Positions 26,571-34,737 of a stretch of 64,000 nt of DNA are shown in pieces; the stretch's first letter is position 1; the number at the start of each line of letters is the position of its first letter. The notes under the pieces are model-generated. The model was not told the DNA's origin. It worked only from the letters and a program-made list of their open reading frames with translations, and did not search any database. A program made the position numbers and the translations under genes. The DNA lies in contig JAHBXQ010000002.1 in NCBI GenBank assembly GCA_019636345.1, positions 496,001 to 560,000 on the forward strand, written 5' to 3'. The stretch is from Pirellulales bacterium (lineage in GTDB: Bacteria; Planctomycetota; Planctomycetia; Pirellulales; Lacipirellulaceae).

Positions 26571-27014
26571 CCGAACCGCCGCCGCGCAGCGGCGGGCTGG
26601 AAAAGCCGTGCTGAGCGGTTTCGCACTGGCTTCCCGCTGGGAACGTCCCGTCGAGCAAGCCGCTTGCCAGCGAGACTCGTCGCTCTCTTTGCAACGAGGG
26701 TCGAATTTGCGCACGCCGCGTCGAGCGCTTCGATGCCTCATCTGCGTTTTCGCATATTGGGGCGCAGTTTTCGCTATATCGCATTGTCGCAGCTCAGCGC
26801 TCGGTTTAGCTTGAGTTCATGCGGTTGCCCGCGTGATCGACCCTCAGTGCATCGGGTCGTTGCGGGGCTTGGCCGCGCCGCTCTTCTTTAATTGCGTAGT
26901 CTGCGCTGACAGCATTTTGCAACGGTTCCGTCGGGCCGTGGTCTGGTCTTTGTCCCGGCATCCGGGAGAGGGTGATCTTGTGACTTGCTGGCTTTTCAAC
27001 CCCCGGGAGACATC
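26571..27014. other. Intergenic region upstream of the PEP-CTERM gene
   Basis: About 440 bases lie between two plus-strand genes. A GGGAGA ribosome site precedes the next ATG. No convincing gene, repeat or terminator is visible. A promoter for the PEP-CTERM gene must lie here but was not identified. Confidence 0.45.
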
Positions 27015-28034
27015 ATGAAGCGACGTCATCTATTCACATTGGCCGCATGCGCGGTCGCCGTCTGGGCGACCTCGTCGGCCCAGGCCGTTCTCTTGGTGTA
27101 CGAACCGTTTGACTACAACGTCGGTTCCCAATTGACAGGCCAGTCGGGCGGGCAAGGATTCAACGCCGCCTGGACGGGTCGCGAGAACAATCTTGCCAAC
27201 GTTCCTGCCGGCAGCACCTCAATCCAAGCGGGCAGTTTGGCAGGCCCTGCGGGCTTGGTCACCCAAGGCGGGCACGCCATGATCACTGGCGCCAGCGGGA
27301 CGACCCAGCCGGCAAGAACGTTCAGCGCTCAGGCTCAGGCTGCAATCGCCGCCCAGGAAGGCTCCGGCGGCAGCTTGTGGGTGAGCTTCCTCGCTCAGCG
27401 ACAAGGCGCTGCGAACGACACCAGCACGGGCGCCGGCTCCAACTGGCTCAATAACCCCTATCCGCGCGGAGTGAACGTCAGCCTGTTTAACGCCGGGCTG
27501 AACGACGAGTTGACCGGCATCGGCAACTCGTCAGCCGCCAGCGACAACACCTGGTCGATCATCCCCGACGGATCGGGTGCGCAGCGAGAAGGCGCCTACA
27601 ATCCTGCCGGTGGCGTGGCCGGCGGCGGGCCGGAAACCGTTGGCGCTGCGACTTATCCCTGGAATGATCTCCACTGGGCGGTCGTTCGCATCGACTACAA
27701 CGGCGCCGGGGGCAACCAAGACATGCGACTTTGGTTGGATCCCGATCCGACCGGTGCTGCTCCTCTTGACGCCGACGCCGTGGCCACGATCATCGGCACC
27801 GACACCAACTATCGAACGCTGCTTGGCGTCGGCGGCTTGCGGCCGTTCGTCGGCAATCAATCAGGGACCGTCGGGGGAGCCAATTTCCAACCGGCTGGCG
27901 TGCTCGTGCTCGACGAAATTCGAGTCGGAACTGAATTTCGTGACATGAACTCCACTCAAGTGATTCCCGAGCCGGCGACCTTCGGCCTGCTCGCACTGGC
28001 CGGAGCGGCCCTGGCGATCCGGCGACGTCGCTAG
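27015..28034 (+). CDS. PEP-CTERM sorted exported protein
   Basis: This encodes 339 residues. A signal peptide covers residues 1-24 (LFTLAACAVAVWATSSAQA). The extended body has no recognised catalytic motif and is rich in Gly, Asn and Thr, with YEPFDY near its start, as in LamG-like or discoidin-like carbohydrate-associated exported proteins. The C-terminus is a textbook PEP-CTERM signal: VIPEPATFGLLALAG, a hydrophobic helix, then RRRR. It should be exported, then cleaved and anchored by an exosortase, usually with extracellular polysaccharide. It is monocistronic, bounded by a strong terminator. Confidence 0.9.
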   Translation: MKRRHLFTLAACAVAVWATSSAQAVLLVYEPFDYNVGSQLTGQSGGQGFNAAWTGRENNLANVPAGSTSIQAGSLAGPAGLVTQGGHAMITGASGTTQPARTFSAQAQAAIAAQEGSGGSLWVSFLAQRQGAANDTSTGAGSNWLNNPYPRGVNVSLFNAGLNDELTGIGNSSAASDNTWSIIPDGSGAQREGAYNPAGGVAGGGPETVGAATYPWNDLHWAVVRIDYNGAGGNQDMRLWLDPDPTGAAPLDADAVATIIGTDTNYRTLLGVGGLRPFVGNQSGTVGGANFQPAGVLVLDEIRVGTEFRDMNSTQVIPEPATFGLLALAGAALAIRRRR

Positions 28035-28067
28035 AGCGAGCGATCGGTTGAGCATGTTCGAACTTGC

Positions 28068-28107
28068 GGCAGGGGGAACCGATGGTTCCCCCTGCCGTTT
28101 TCGTTTG
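28068..28107 (+). terminator. Rho-independent terminator after the PEP-CTERM gene
   Basis: GGCAGGGGGAACC (28068-28080), loop GAT, GGTTCCCCCTGCC (28084-28096) form a perfect 13-bp stem, then GTTTTCGTTT. Confidence 0.9.
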
Positions 28108-28256
28108 TCGAATCCGCCTCGGCGGCTTTTTGAGCAGGCGGGCAAGTCGACGGGGCACAAGCGCGGTCGATTTTTTTGGCTCAACAGCAGCGCTGGGCGG
28201 TTTTTACCCGTCTTTACACACGAATCTCGTGCGCTCACAATGGACTCTGTTGCAGC

Positions 28257-28288
28257 CGGGTCTTCCGTTGGGGAGACCCGTTTTGTTT
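28257..28288 (+). terminator. Second terminator-like hairpin, 75 nt upstream of greA
   Basis: CGGGTCT (28257-28263) pairs with AGACCCG (28274-28280), extended by an inner CC/GG, followed by TTTTGTTT. No coding gene ends just before it. Confidence 0.6.
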
Positions 28289-28362
28289 GGCGAGTCACCT
28301 AGTTTGCGAGTCGTCCCCCGCGGGGACGTCGCTCGCGCCGATTTGACGATTGCGAGCCCGCC

Positions 28363-28842
28363 ATGGCCGAACGCACTCCCATGACCCGGACCGGTTACAA
28401 CAAGCTCAAGGCCGAGCTGGAAGAACTGGCCAACGTCCAGATGCCCGAGATCGAGATGCGGATCGCCGCCGCCCGAGCCGAGGGAGATCTCAAGGAAAAC
28501 GCCGAGTACCACGGCGCCCGCGAGAGCCAGGGGCTGCTGCAGGCGAAAATCAACCTGCTCAAGGCGAAGCTGGCCGGGGCCGAGATCGTCGACCCGGCGT
28601 TGCTCCCCAAGGGGCAGGTCGTCTTCGGCGCCACGGTCGTCGTCAAGGATCTCGACTTCGGCGAGAGCGAGGTGTTCACCCTGGTGGGCGCCGGCGAGGA
28701 GGACTACGACGAAGGGAAGATCCTCGTCAACAGTCCGATCGGCCAAGGGTTGCTGGGGAAGAAAGTCGGCGAACAAGTCGCGATCGAGGTCCCTGCCGGC
28801 GTGAACCGGTTCGAAATCCTGGAAATCCGCAGCAACGAGTGA
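28363..28842 (+). CDS. greA: Transcription elongation factor GreA
   Basis: This encodes 159 residues, normal length. The N-terminal coiled coil carries the acidic tip and the conserved [19 protein letters not shown], and the C-terminal FKBP-like domain ends with [24 protein letters not shown] (in parts). GreA inserts the coiled coil into the RNA polymerase secondary channel and triggers cleavage of backtracked RNA. An alternative ATG at codon 7 is equally conserved. It is monocistronic, with convergent aldose epimerase downstream. Confidence 0.94.
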   Translation: MAERTPMTRTGYNKLKAELEELANVQMPEIEMRIAAARAEGDLKENAEYHGARESQGLLQAKINLLKAKLAGAEIVDPALLPKGQVVFGATVVVKDLDFGESEVFTLVGAGEEDYDEGKILVNSPIGQGLLGKKVGEQVAIEVPAGVNRFEILEIRSNE

Positions 28843-28852
28843 AGCAAGGGAT

Positions 28853-28894
28853 GAAGGGGGGAGGGCGGATACAAGCCGCCATCGTCTCCCCTTC
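28853..28894. terminator. Stem-loop between convergent greA and aldose epimerase
   Basis: GAAGG...GGAG and GGCGG (28853 to about 28868) pair with CCGCC and CTCC...CCTTC (28876-28894), with small internal bulges. There is no T-tract. The position suggests a bidirectional terminator. Confidence 0.45.
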
Positions 28895-28910
28895 GCTGCT
28901 TCCCCCAACG

Positions 28911-29921
28911 CTACTCCGCCTCGACCCCGATTTCGTAGACGCACACCTGCCGGTACGTCTCGCCTGGGCGGAGGGTCGTCGACGGAAAGTCGGGGTGGTT
29001 GGGGCTGTCGGGGTAGTGCTGCGTCTCCAGGCAAACCGCCGAGTGCTTTGCGTACACCTGCCCCCCCTTGCAGGTCTGCCCCCACAGAAAGTTGCCTGTG
29101 TAGAGCTGCACCCCCGGCTGGTCGGTGAAGCACCGCAGCACGCGGCCCGAAGTCGGCTCCCACAACTCGGCGATCAATCGCCGCGTCCCCAACTGGCCGT
29201 TGAGGACGTAATTGTGGTCGTATCCGTCGGCTTCGTGCCCGGTCAGTTCGGCAATCCGCGCGCCCAGTTTCCTTCGCTTGCGGAAGTCGAACGGGGTGTC
29301 CTCGACGCTCGCGACGACGCCGGTGGGAATACCCGTGGCGTCCTTGGGGGTGTAGTGATCCGCGTCGAGCCGCAACTCGTGGTCGAGAACCGTCGCAGCC
29401 CCCGCGCCGGCGAGATTGAAGTAGCTGTGATTTGTGAGATTCACCGGCGTCGGGGCGTCGGAGGTCGCCTCGTACTCGATGCGGATCGTTCCCGCGTCGG
29501 TCAGCGTGTAGGTGACGGTCGTTGTCAACTCGCCCGGATAGCCCTCTTCGCCGTCGGGGCTGACGTACGAAAATTTCACGCCGCTGGCGCCGGTGTCCTC
29601 GAACGGTTCCGCGCTCCATTCGACCCGGCTAAGGCTGCGGTCGACGCCGCCGTGAAGGTGGTTGGGGCCGTTGTTGGCAGCCAGTTTGTAGGCGACCCCG
29701 TCGAGGACGAATTTTCCGCCGGCGATCCGGTTCGCGTACCGACCGGTCGTGCAGCCGAAGTACTGGTTGTCGGGGCCCAGGTATTCCAGTTCGGCGTCGA
29801 AGCCCAGGACGACGTCGGCGAATTCGCCGTCGCGGTCGGGGACGTGCCATTCCATGAGCGTGGCGCCCAGTGAGCACCACTTGGCCCGCATCCCGTGTTT
29901 GTTTTCCGCCGTGAATTCCAT
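28911..29921 (-). CDS. galM: Aldose 1-epimerase
   Basis: This encodes 336 residues of the galactose-mutarotase beta-sandwich family. NRIAGGKF, NNGPNHLHGG (catalytic His), LTNHSYFNLAG (second His), DGYDHNYVL and LETQHYPDSPNHPDFP (catalytic Glu) are all present. It interconverts alpha and beta anomers of aldohexoses, typically galactose or glucose. The start ATG has AAGGA upstream at a good distance. It follows a YpdA-like gene on the same strand by about 50 nt and may be co-transcribed with that group. Confidence 0.92.
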   Translation of the reverse strand: MEFTAENKHGMRAKWCSLGATLMEWHVPDRDGEFADVVLGFDAELEYLGPDNQYFGCTTGRYANRIAGGKFVLDGVAYKLAANNGPNHLHGGVDRSLSRVEWSAEPFEDTGASGVKFSYVSPDGEEGYPGELTTTVTYTLTDAGTIRIEYEATSDAPTPVNLTNHSYFNLAGAGAATVLDHELRLDADHYTPKDATGIPTGVVASVEDTPFDFRKRRKLGARIAELTGHEADGYDHNYVLNGQLGTRRLIAELWEPTSGRVLRCFTDQPGVQLYTGNFLWGQTCKGGQVYAKHSAVCLETQHYPDSPNHPDFPSTTLRPGETYRQVCVYEIGVEAE

Positions 29922-29969
29922 ACCGCGTCGTCCTTACACCCCGGGCGTGACCCTCGCGAGCATACCCGA

Positions 29970-31031
29970 TTACCGGCCCCGCGCCGCCTGGCTAATCTTA
30001 TCGCCGATCATGGCGATTTTCTGGTCCTTAAGCCGCTTTTCGTTGAGCCAGTACGGGCTGGTGATCTCCTTGAAGGCGTAAATCGCGGCCTGGATTCCCT
30101 CGGCCCAAGCGACTGTCACCAGTTTGATGTCGCCGTGAACGTCTCCCACCGCGAAAATCCCCCGGCGGCTGGTCTCGAAATAGGGGTCGATCGCGATGCT
30201 GCCGTCTTCGTTCAGCCGGAGATCGAGCCGTTGAAAAGTCTCCTTCGCGGACAAAAAGCCGATCTGTACGATGACGTAGTCGGCGGCCAGAACTTCGCCG
30301 GACGTGAGGGTTGCTGCGATCGCCCCCCCGTCGTAGGCCGCGGAGGCGACCTCGCACAGGCGGTGGACGCGTCCCCCGCTGTCGCGGACCCGATCGACCG
30401 TGTCGGCCTTGGCGATCGGCGTCTCCTCGCGCACGACGACGTCGACCGCCGCGCCGCGATCGAGGGCCATCACCGCGGCGTCCATCGCCGAGTCCCCGCC
30501 GCCGATCACGACGACCCGCGCGCCGTTGTAGTCGCCGATCTTGGGAACCTTGTAATACACGCTCCGCGATTCGAGCGCATCGAGCACCGGCAGCCTTCGC
30601 GGAAAGTGGAGCAGCCCGCAGGCGATGATCACCTTGCGGCACAGATAGGCGCCGCTCTTGGCGATCACCCGTTTGAGCGGATCGTCGCGCTCGGTCTGGT
30701 CGGTGTCCTCGACGGCGACCAGCTCGTCGTTGAAGCGAAACTGCACGAGCGCGTCGACCGCCTGCCGATAGACGCGGTCCGACAGTTCCTCGCCGCTGAT
30801 GCCGTCGGGAAAGCCGGGGATGTCGACGATCTTCTTGTCGGGATAGAGAAACTGCGGCTGCCCGCCGGCGCGATCCTTGGCCTCGATCACCAGGGTGGTC
30901 AGTCCGCGGTGGGCCGTCGTCAAGCTCGCCGCCAACCCCGCCGGCCCGGCGCCGATGATCACGACGTCCCAGTAAGAGAGTGCGTCGAAGTCGAGATTCT
31001 CGTCAAGTTCGGTGACTTTGAAGTCGGCCAT
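29970..31031 (-). CDS. YpdA-like FAD/NAD(P)-dependent oxidoreductase
   Basis: This encodes 353 residues. It has the two-nucleotide-domain thioredoxin-reductase fold with an FAD site VVIIGAGPAGLAASLT and GGQPQFLYP, an NAD(P) site VVVIGGGDSAMDAAV, and a closing GIFAVGDVHG. The thioredoxin-reductase CxxC redox pair is not visible, which matches the YpdA (bacillithiol disulfide reductase-like) branch. The physiological thiol in planctomycetes is not known to me, so bacillithiol is only a family label. The ATG at 31031 follows GAGGAA. Confidence 0.84.
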   Translation of the reverse strand: MADFKVTELDENLDFDALSYWDVVIIGAGPAGLAASLTTAHRGLTTLVIEAKDRAGGQPQFLYPDKKIVDIPGFPDGISGEELSDRVYRQAVDALVQFRFNDELVAVEDTDQTERDDPLKRVIAKSGAYLCRKVIIACGLLHFPRRLPVLDALESRSVYYKVPKIGDYNGARVVVIGGGDSAMDAAVMALDRGAAVDVVVREETPIAKADTVDRVRDSGGRVHRLCEVASAAYDGGAIAATLTSGEVLAADYVIVQIGFLSAKETFQRLDLRLNEDGSIAIDPYFETSRRGIFAVGDVHGDIKLVTVAWAEGIQAAIYAFKEITSPYWLNEKRLKDQKIAMIGDKISQAARGR

Positions 31032-31134
31032 GGAGGGAGCGTTCCTCGCGGGGGCGCTTGGGGACGAAGGGACTGGAGGACGACGGGACCTTGGGACAAG
31101 CGGACGGCGGCTTTCGGCGGAGCGAGCGCCCCCC

Positions 31135-31908
31135 TCAATACTGAAAATGCTTAATCTGTTCGCCCTTCTCTTCGATCTCGCTGAGCGACTCAATCCCGAT
31201 CTCGAGATGGACGTTCGACCAGTCGCGGGTCACGCGGGCGTCGCTCGCCTGGGTCTTGATCCCCTCGGGGGTCATCGGCAAGTCCGAGACCAAGAGCAGC
31301 GCCCCGCGCGCGATTTGGTTGCAGTGGCCGACGACGAACACCGTCGCCGTTTCCATGTCGATCGCAATCGGGGTGTAGTCGGCTAACTGCCGGCGGAACG
31401 TGTTGTCGTGCTCCCAGACGCGGCGGTTCGTCGTGTAGACGACCCCCGTGCGGTACTCCAAATGCCGCTCGACCAGCTTCTGCGAGACGAACTTGTGAAG
31501 CTTGAACGACGGCAAGGCCGGCACCTTGGCCGGCAGGTAGTCGTCGCTGGTCCCCTCGCCGCGGATGGCGCCGATCGGCAGAATGAAGTGGCCGATTTCG
31601 GTCGAGTGATGCACCCCCCCGCATTTGCCGAGAAACAGCGCCGCCTTGGGGTGTTTGGCGGTCAGCAGGTCCATCACCGTCGCGGCGTTGGGGGACCCGA
31701 TGCCGAAGTTGATGATCGTCAGCCCGTCCTTGTTGCTGGCGGCTTGCATCGGCCGGTCGGCGCCGTAGATCCGGCAGTCGAACTTTTCGGCGAACTTGTC
31801 CACGTACGTGCGAAAGTTCGTCAGCAGGATGAAGTCGCCGAACTCCTCGAGCGGCATTCCCGTATATCGCGGCAACCAATCCTGGGCGAGCGCGAGTTTG
31901 GTGATCAT
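31135..31908 (-). CDS. amn: AMP nucleosidase
   Basis: This encodes 257 residues, the short form of AMP nucleosidase found in Bacteroidetes-like lineages. The text is characteristic: WLPRYTGMPLEEFGDFILLTNF, IINFGIGSPNAATVMDLL, FLGKCGGVH, IDMETATVFVVG, LLVSDLPMTPEGIKT. It hydrolyses AMP to adenine and ribose 5-phosphate in the cytoplasm, tuning AMP levels. It sits between a nucleoside deaminase gene and the YpdA-like gene on the same strand. The deaminase neighbour supports a purine-salvage role. Confidence 0.93.
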   Translation of the reverse strand: MITKLALAQDWLPRYTGMPLEEFGDFILLTNFRTYVDKFAEKFDCRIYGADRPMQAASNKDGLTIINFGIGSPNAATVMDLLTAKHPKAALFLGKCGGVHHSTEIGHFILPIGAIRGEGTSDDYLPAKVPALPSFKLHKFVSQKLVERHLEYRTGVVYTTNRRVWEHDNTFRRQLADYTPIAIDMETATVFVVGHCNQIARGALLLVSDLPMTPEGIKTQASDARVTRDWSNVHLEIGIESLSEIEEKGEQIKHFQY

Positions 31909-31921
31909 GGCGAGTCTTCAG

Positions 31922-31978
31922 ACTTGAGTCTTGAGGCCTGGGGATTGAGTCTTGAGGCTCCCGACTCAAGCCTCAATA
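31922..31978. repeat. Tandem and inverted repeats in the deaminase-amn spacer
   Basis: TTGAGTCTTGAGGC occurs twice, at 31924-31937 and 31945-31958. The second copy forms a hairpin with CTCAAGCCTCAAT (ATTGAGTCTTGAG against CTCAAG-C-CTCAAT, one mismatch). The deaminase TGA (31973-31975) lies in the right arm. Confidence 0.7.
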
Positions 31979-32446
31979 GACCTTTCGAGCGGGGTCGGCG
32001 AGCCAGTCGGCGAACAGTTGTCGGCATTCGTCGCGGAGGGTGTCGTCGATCAGCTTCAACTTGCTCCCGCCCCGGCTCAGCAGTTCGGCGGCGGGCAGTT
32101 GCAGTTCGTTGAATCCCGCACTCTCGGCGTCGCCGATCGTGGCGCCGTAATACACCGTGTCGACCCGTGCCCAGTGGAGCGCCGCCATGCACATCGGGCA
32201 AGGTTCGCAGGTCGTCGCGACGATTGCCCCTTCCAGAAAAATATCGCTGATTTCGCGATTCGCGGCCCGAATCGCGTTCACCTCGGCGTGAGCCGTGATG
32301 TCGGTCGTCAGCACGACCGTGTTGTGGTTGCGAGCGATAATGCGATCGCCTTGGGCGATCGCGCATCCGAAGGGGCTCTGCCCCTTGGCGAGTCCCTGGC
32401 GGCAGGTCTCGATCGCCACGCGCATCAGTTCTTCAGGATCGATCAT
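31973..32446 (-). CDS. Nucleoside/guanine deaminase-like zinc enzyme
   Basis: This encodes 157 residues of the CDA/dCMP-deaminase superfamily. The zinc site is HAEVNAIRAA (His53, Glu55) and TCEPCPMCMAAL (Cys83, Cys86). SPFGCAI and ARVDTVYYGAT match the guanine-deaminase/tRNA-adenosine-deaminase group. Its length and NHNTVVLTTDITAHAE text are closest to GuaD-like bases/nucleoside deaminases. It likely deaminates a purine base or nucleoside, in line with adjacent AMP nucleosidase. It is first in its block, and divergent from gspE across about 400 bases. Confidence 0.87.
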   Translation of the reverse strand: MIDPEELMRVAIETCRQGLAKGQSPFGCAIAQGDRIIARNHNTVVLTTDITAHAEVNAIRAANREISDIFLEGAIVATTCEPCPMCMAALHWARVDTVYYGATIGDAESAGFNELQLPAAELLSRGGSKLKLIDDTLRDECRQLFADWLADPARKVY

Positions 32447-32843
32447 TGACACCCCAGAGGCAGGAAGGGCAAGCGGGGGGATATGGCGGGGTCGCTGGCA
32501 GCGGCATGTCAGAATATCAGATGATGCGGCGCGACGACCAGCCGGGATTTTCGCATCGCGCGGGCTTCCTGCATTGGATCTCTTCGCCGCGTTCCGTTTT
32601 TCGCGCGGCCCAAGGTCGAACAAATCGAGCCGTCAGGAGCATCGGTCCCAGGGAGGCCCCGTGCGCCGAGCTGCGGATGCCGGGGCTTCTTGTCGGGGCC
32701 GACGTACTGAATCCCACGCAATCGGAGCGAAACTCCACCCGCAGGGCGACTTGACCCCTTCCGGCCCGTTTGCCGGTCGATCGCGGGGAGTCAATAATGG
32801 GGGCGACAGAGACCGGGGTCTCGCGACTCCTCCCGAGGCGCTG
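32447..32843. other. Divergent intergenic region upstream of gspE
   Basis: About 400 bases separate the deaminase gene from the secretion cluster. Small open frames in it lack coding features. Promoters for both directions must lie here, but none is clear. GAGG precedes the gspE ATG. Confidence 0.45.
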
Positions 32844-34541
32844 ATGGACGCAGGACAGATACTCCTTAAACACGGGCTGGTGACCGGCGACGATCTCGTC
32901 CGGGCCGATCAGTCGCGCACCAACGGCGAACGCGTCGACCAGCGCGCCGTCGACCTGGGCATGGTCCCCGAGGAAGCCGCTCTGCGGGCTCTTGGGTCCG
33001 AATTGGGGATCGACTTTCTCGATCTCGAATCCGCCGAGGTCGACCTCTCGCTCCTGGCGAGCTTTCCGCAAAAGCTGATCCATCGGCACGCGATGTTCCC
33101 CGTGCGGCGGACCGGGGCGGGAATGGTGGTGGCCACCAGCGACCCCCTCGACCTGTTTCCGCTCGACGACGCGGCCGCCGCGGTCGGCGTTCCCGTGCTG
33201 CCGATCCTCGCCACCCGCGAGCACATCGCCAAACGCATCAAGGCCCACCTGGGAGTCGGCAGCGAAACCATCGAAGGTCTCCTCGCCCAGCGCGAGGAGG
33301 AAGAGGTCGAACTCGTCGAGGGATTGCAGGTCGACGACGCTGAGATCTCCGCCCAAGTCCAAGAAGCCTCGGTCGTGCGGCTGGTCAACGAGATTTTGCT
33401 CGAAGCGATCGACAGCCGCGCCAGCGACGTCCACATCGAGTCGCAACCCTCGGGGGTCCGGGTTCGGTACCGCATCGACGGTTTGCTGCAGGCGCAGCCG
33501 ACCCCGCCGGAGATCAATCGCTTTCAAGCCGCGATCATCAGCCGCCTTAAGATCATGGCGCGGCTCAATATCGCCGAGAAGCGACTCCCGCAAGACGGTC
33601 GCATCAAGCTCAAAGTCCATGGTCGCGAGGTCGACGTCCGCGTGTCGGTGATCCCCATGCTGCACGGCGAGGGGATCGTGATGCGGCTTCTGGACAAGGG
33701 CCGCATGAACTTCTCGCTCGCCAAGCTGGGGATGGAGCGGACGTTGCACGAACAGTTCGAGCAGCTCATTCAAATGCCGCACGGCATCGTGCTCGTCACC
33801 GGACCGACCGGCTCGGGGAAGACGACCACGCTCTACAGCGCGCTACTGCACATCAAGAGCGAAGACACCAAGATCATCACGACCGAGGATCCGGTCGAGT
33901 ACCAGCTCGAAGGAATCAATCAGATCCAGGTTCACCCGAAGATCGGACTCACGTTCGCGGCGTCGCTGCGGTCGATTCTGCGGCATGACCCCGACGTGGT
34001 GCTCGTGGGCGAAATCCGCGACTTCGAGACGGCCGAGAACGCGATCCAGGCGTCGCTCACGGGGCACCTCGTGTTCAGCACGCTCCACACGAACGACGCT
34101 CCCAGCGCCTACACGCGACTGGTCGACATGGGGATCGAGCCGTTTCTCGTGGCGAGCACGGTCGAGGCGGTCATGGCTCAGCGCTTGGTGCGGACCCTCT
34201 GCCCCAAGTGCCGCGAGCCGTTCGATCCGATTCGCGACGACCTGCCGCCCGACTTTCCTTGGGATTCGTTCGTCAAGCTCGACCTGCCGTTGTACCGCCC
34301 CGGCGGGTGCCGGGAGTGCCGAGGAGGCGGGTTCGCGGGTCGGCAGGGCATCTTCGAACTCTGCCCCACGTCCGAATCCGTCCGGCAACTGGCTCACGAC
34401 CGGGCCAGCAGTTGGGAAATCCGCAAAGCGGCGGTCGCCGACGGCATGCGCACGCTTCGCCAGGACGCCTGGCTCAAGGTGCTCGAAGGCCGAACCACGG
34501 TCGACGAAGTGCTCCGCGTCACCAAGGGAGACAGGCTGTAG
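32844..34541 (+). CDS. gspE: Type II secretion ATPase GspE
   Basis: This encodes 565 residues. It has an N-terminal N1E/MshEN domain (EEAALRALGSELGIDFLDLES), Walker A GPTGSGKTT (Lys326), the Asp box EDPVEYQLEG, Walker B VLVGEIRDFETA, the His box HLVFSTLHTNDA, and the zinc motif CPKC with a second CRECRGGGF pair. It is the hexameric cytoplasmic ATPase that powers pseudopilus assembly. The frame is open upstream, but homology begins at this ATG. It heads the cluster gspE-F-G-H-I-J-K-L-M. Confidence 0.94.
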   Translation: MDAGQILLKHGLVTGDDLVRADQSRTNGERVDQRAVDLGMVPEEAALRALGSELGIDFLDLESAEVDLSLLASFPQKLIHRHAMFPVRRTGAGMVVATSDPLDLFPLDDAAAAVGVPVLPILATREHIAKRIKAHLGVGSETIEGLLAQREEEEVELVEGLQVDDAEISAQVQEASVVRLVNEILLEAIDSRASDVHIESQPSGVRVRYRIDGLLQAQPTPPEINRFQAAIISRLKIMARLNIAEKRLPQDGRIKLKVHGREVDVRVSVIPMLHGEGIVMRLLDKGRMNFSLAKLGMERTLHEQFEQLIQMPHGIVLVTGPTGSGKTTTLYSALLHIKSEDTKIITTEDPVEYQLEGINQIQVHPKIGLTFAASLRSILRHDPDVVLVGEIRDFETAENAIQASLTGHLVFSTLHTNDAPSAYTRLVDMGIEPFLVASTVEAVMAQRLVRTLCPKCREPFDPIRDDLPPDFPWDSFVKLDLPLYRPGGCRECRGGGFAGRQGIFELCPTSESVRQLAHDRASSWEIRKAAVADGMRTLRQDAWLKVLEGRTTVDEVLRVTKGDRL

Positions 34542-34737
34542 ATCGAGTGCAAGTTGGCTCGAACCCAACAGGAATTGCCGAGTTCGATTTGTTTTTTCGG
34601 ATTTGTCGAGCGGGGCGAAGGTCTTCGTCGCTCGACGGTCGTCGGACCCACGGCCGCTCGCTTCCGTAATTTGCCGTGTCCCTGTTTCCATTGGCAATTC
34701 GCCATGATCCATCCCCAATTGACGCTTCTTCCCGCTG

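Larger units (their letters stand above)
28035..28362. other. Intergenic region with several hairpin/T-tract elements
   Basis: Besides the 13-bp terminator, a small CCGC/GCGG hairpin with CTTTTTG lies at 28114-28132, and a second clear terminator-like element at 28257-28288. The 125 bases between them have T-rich tracts and no ORF. A short untranslated transcript ending at 28288 is possible. Confidence 0.4.
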
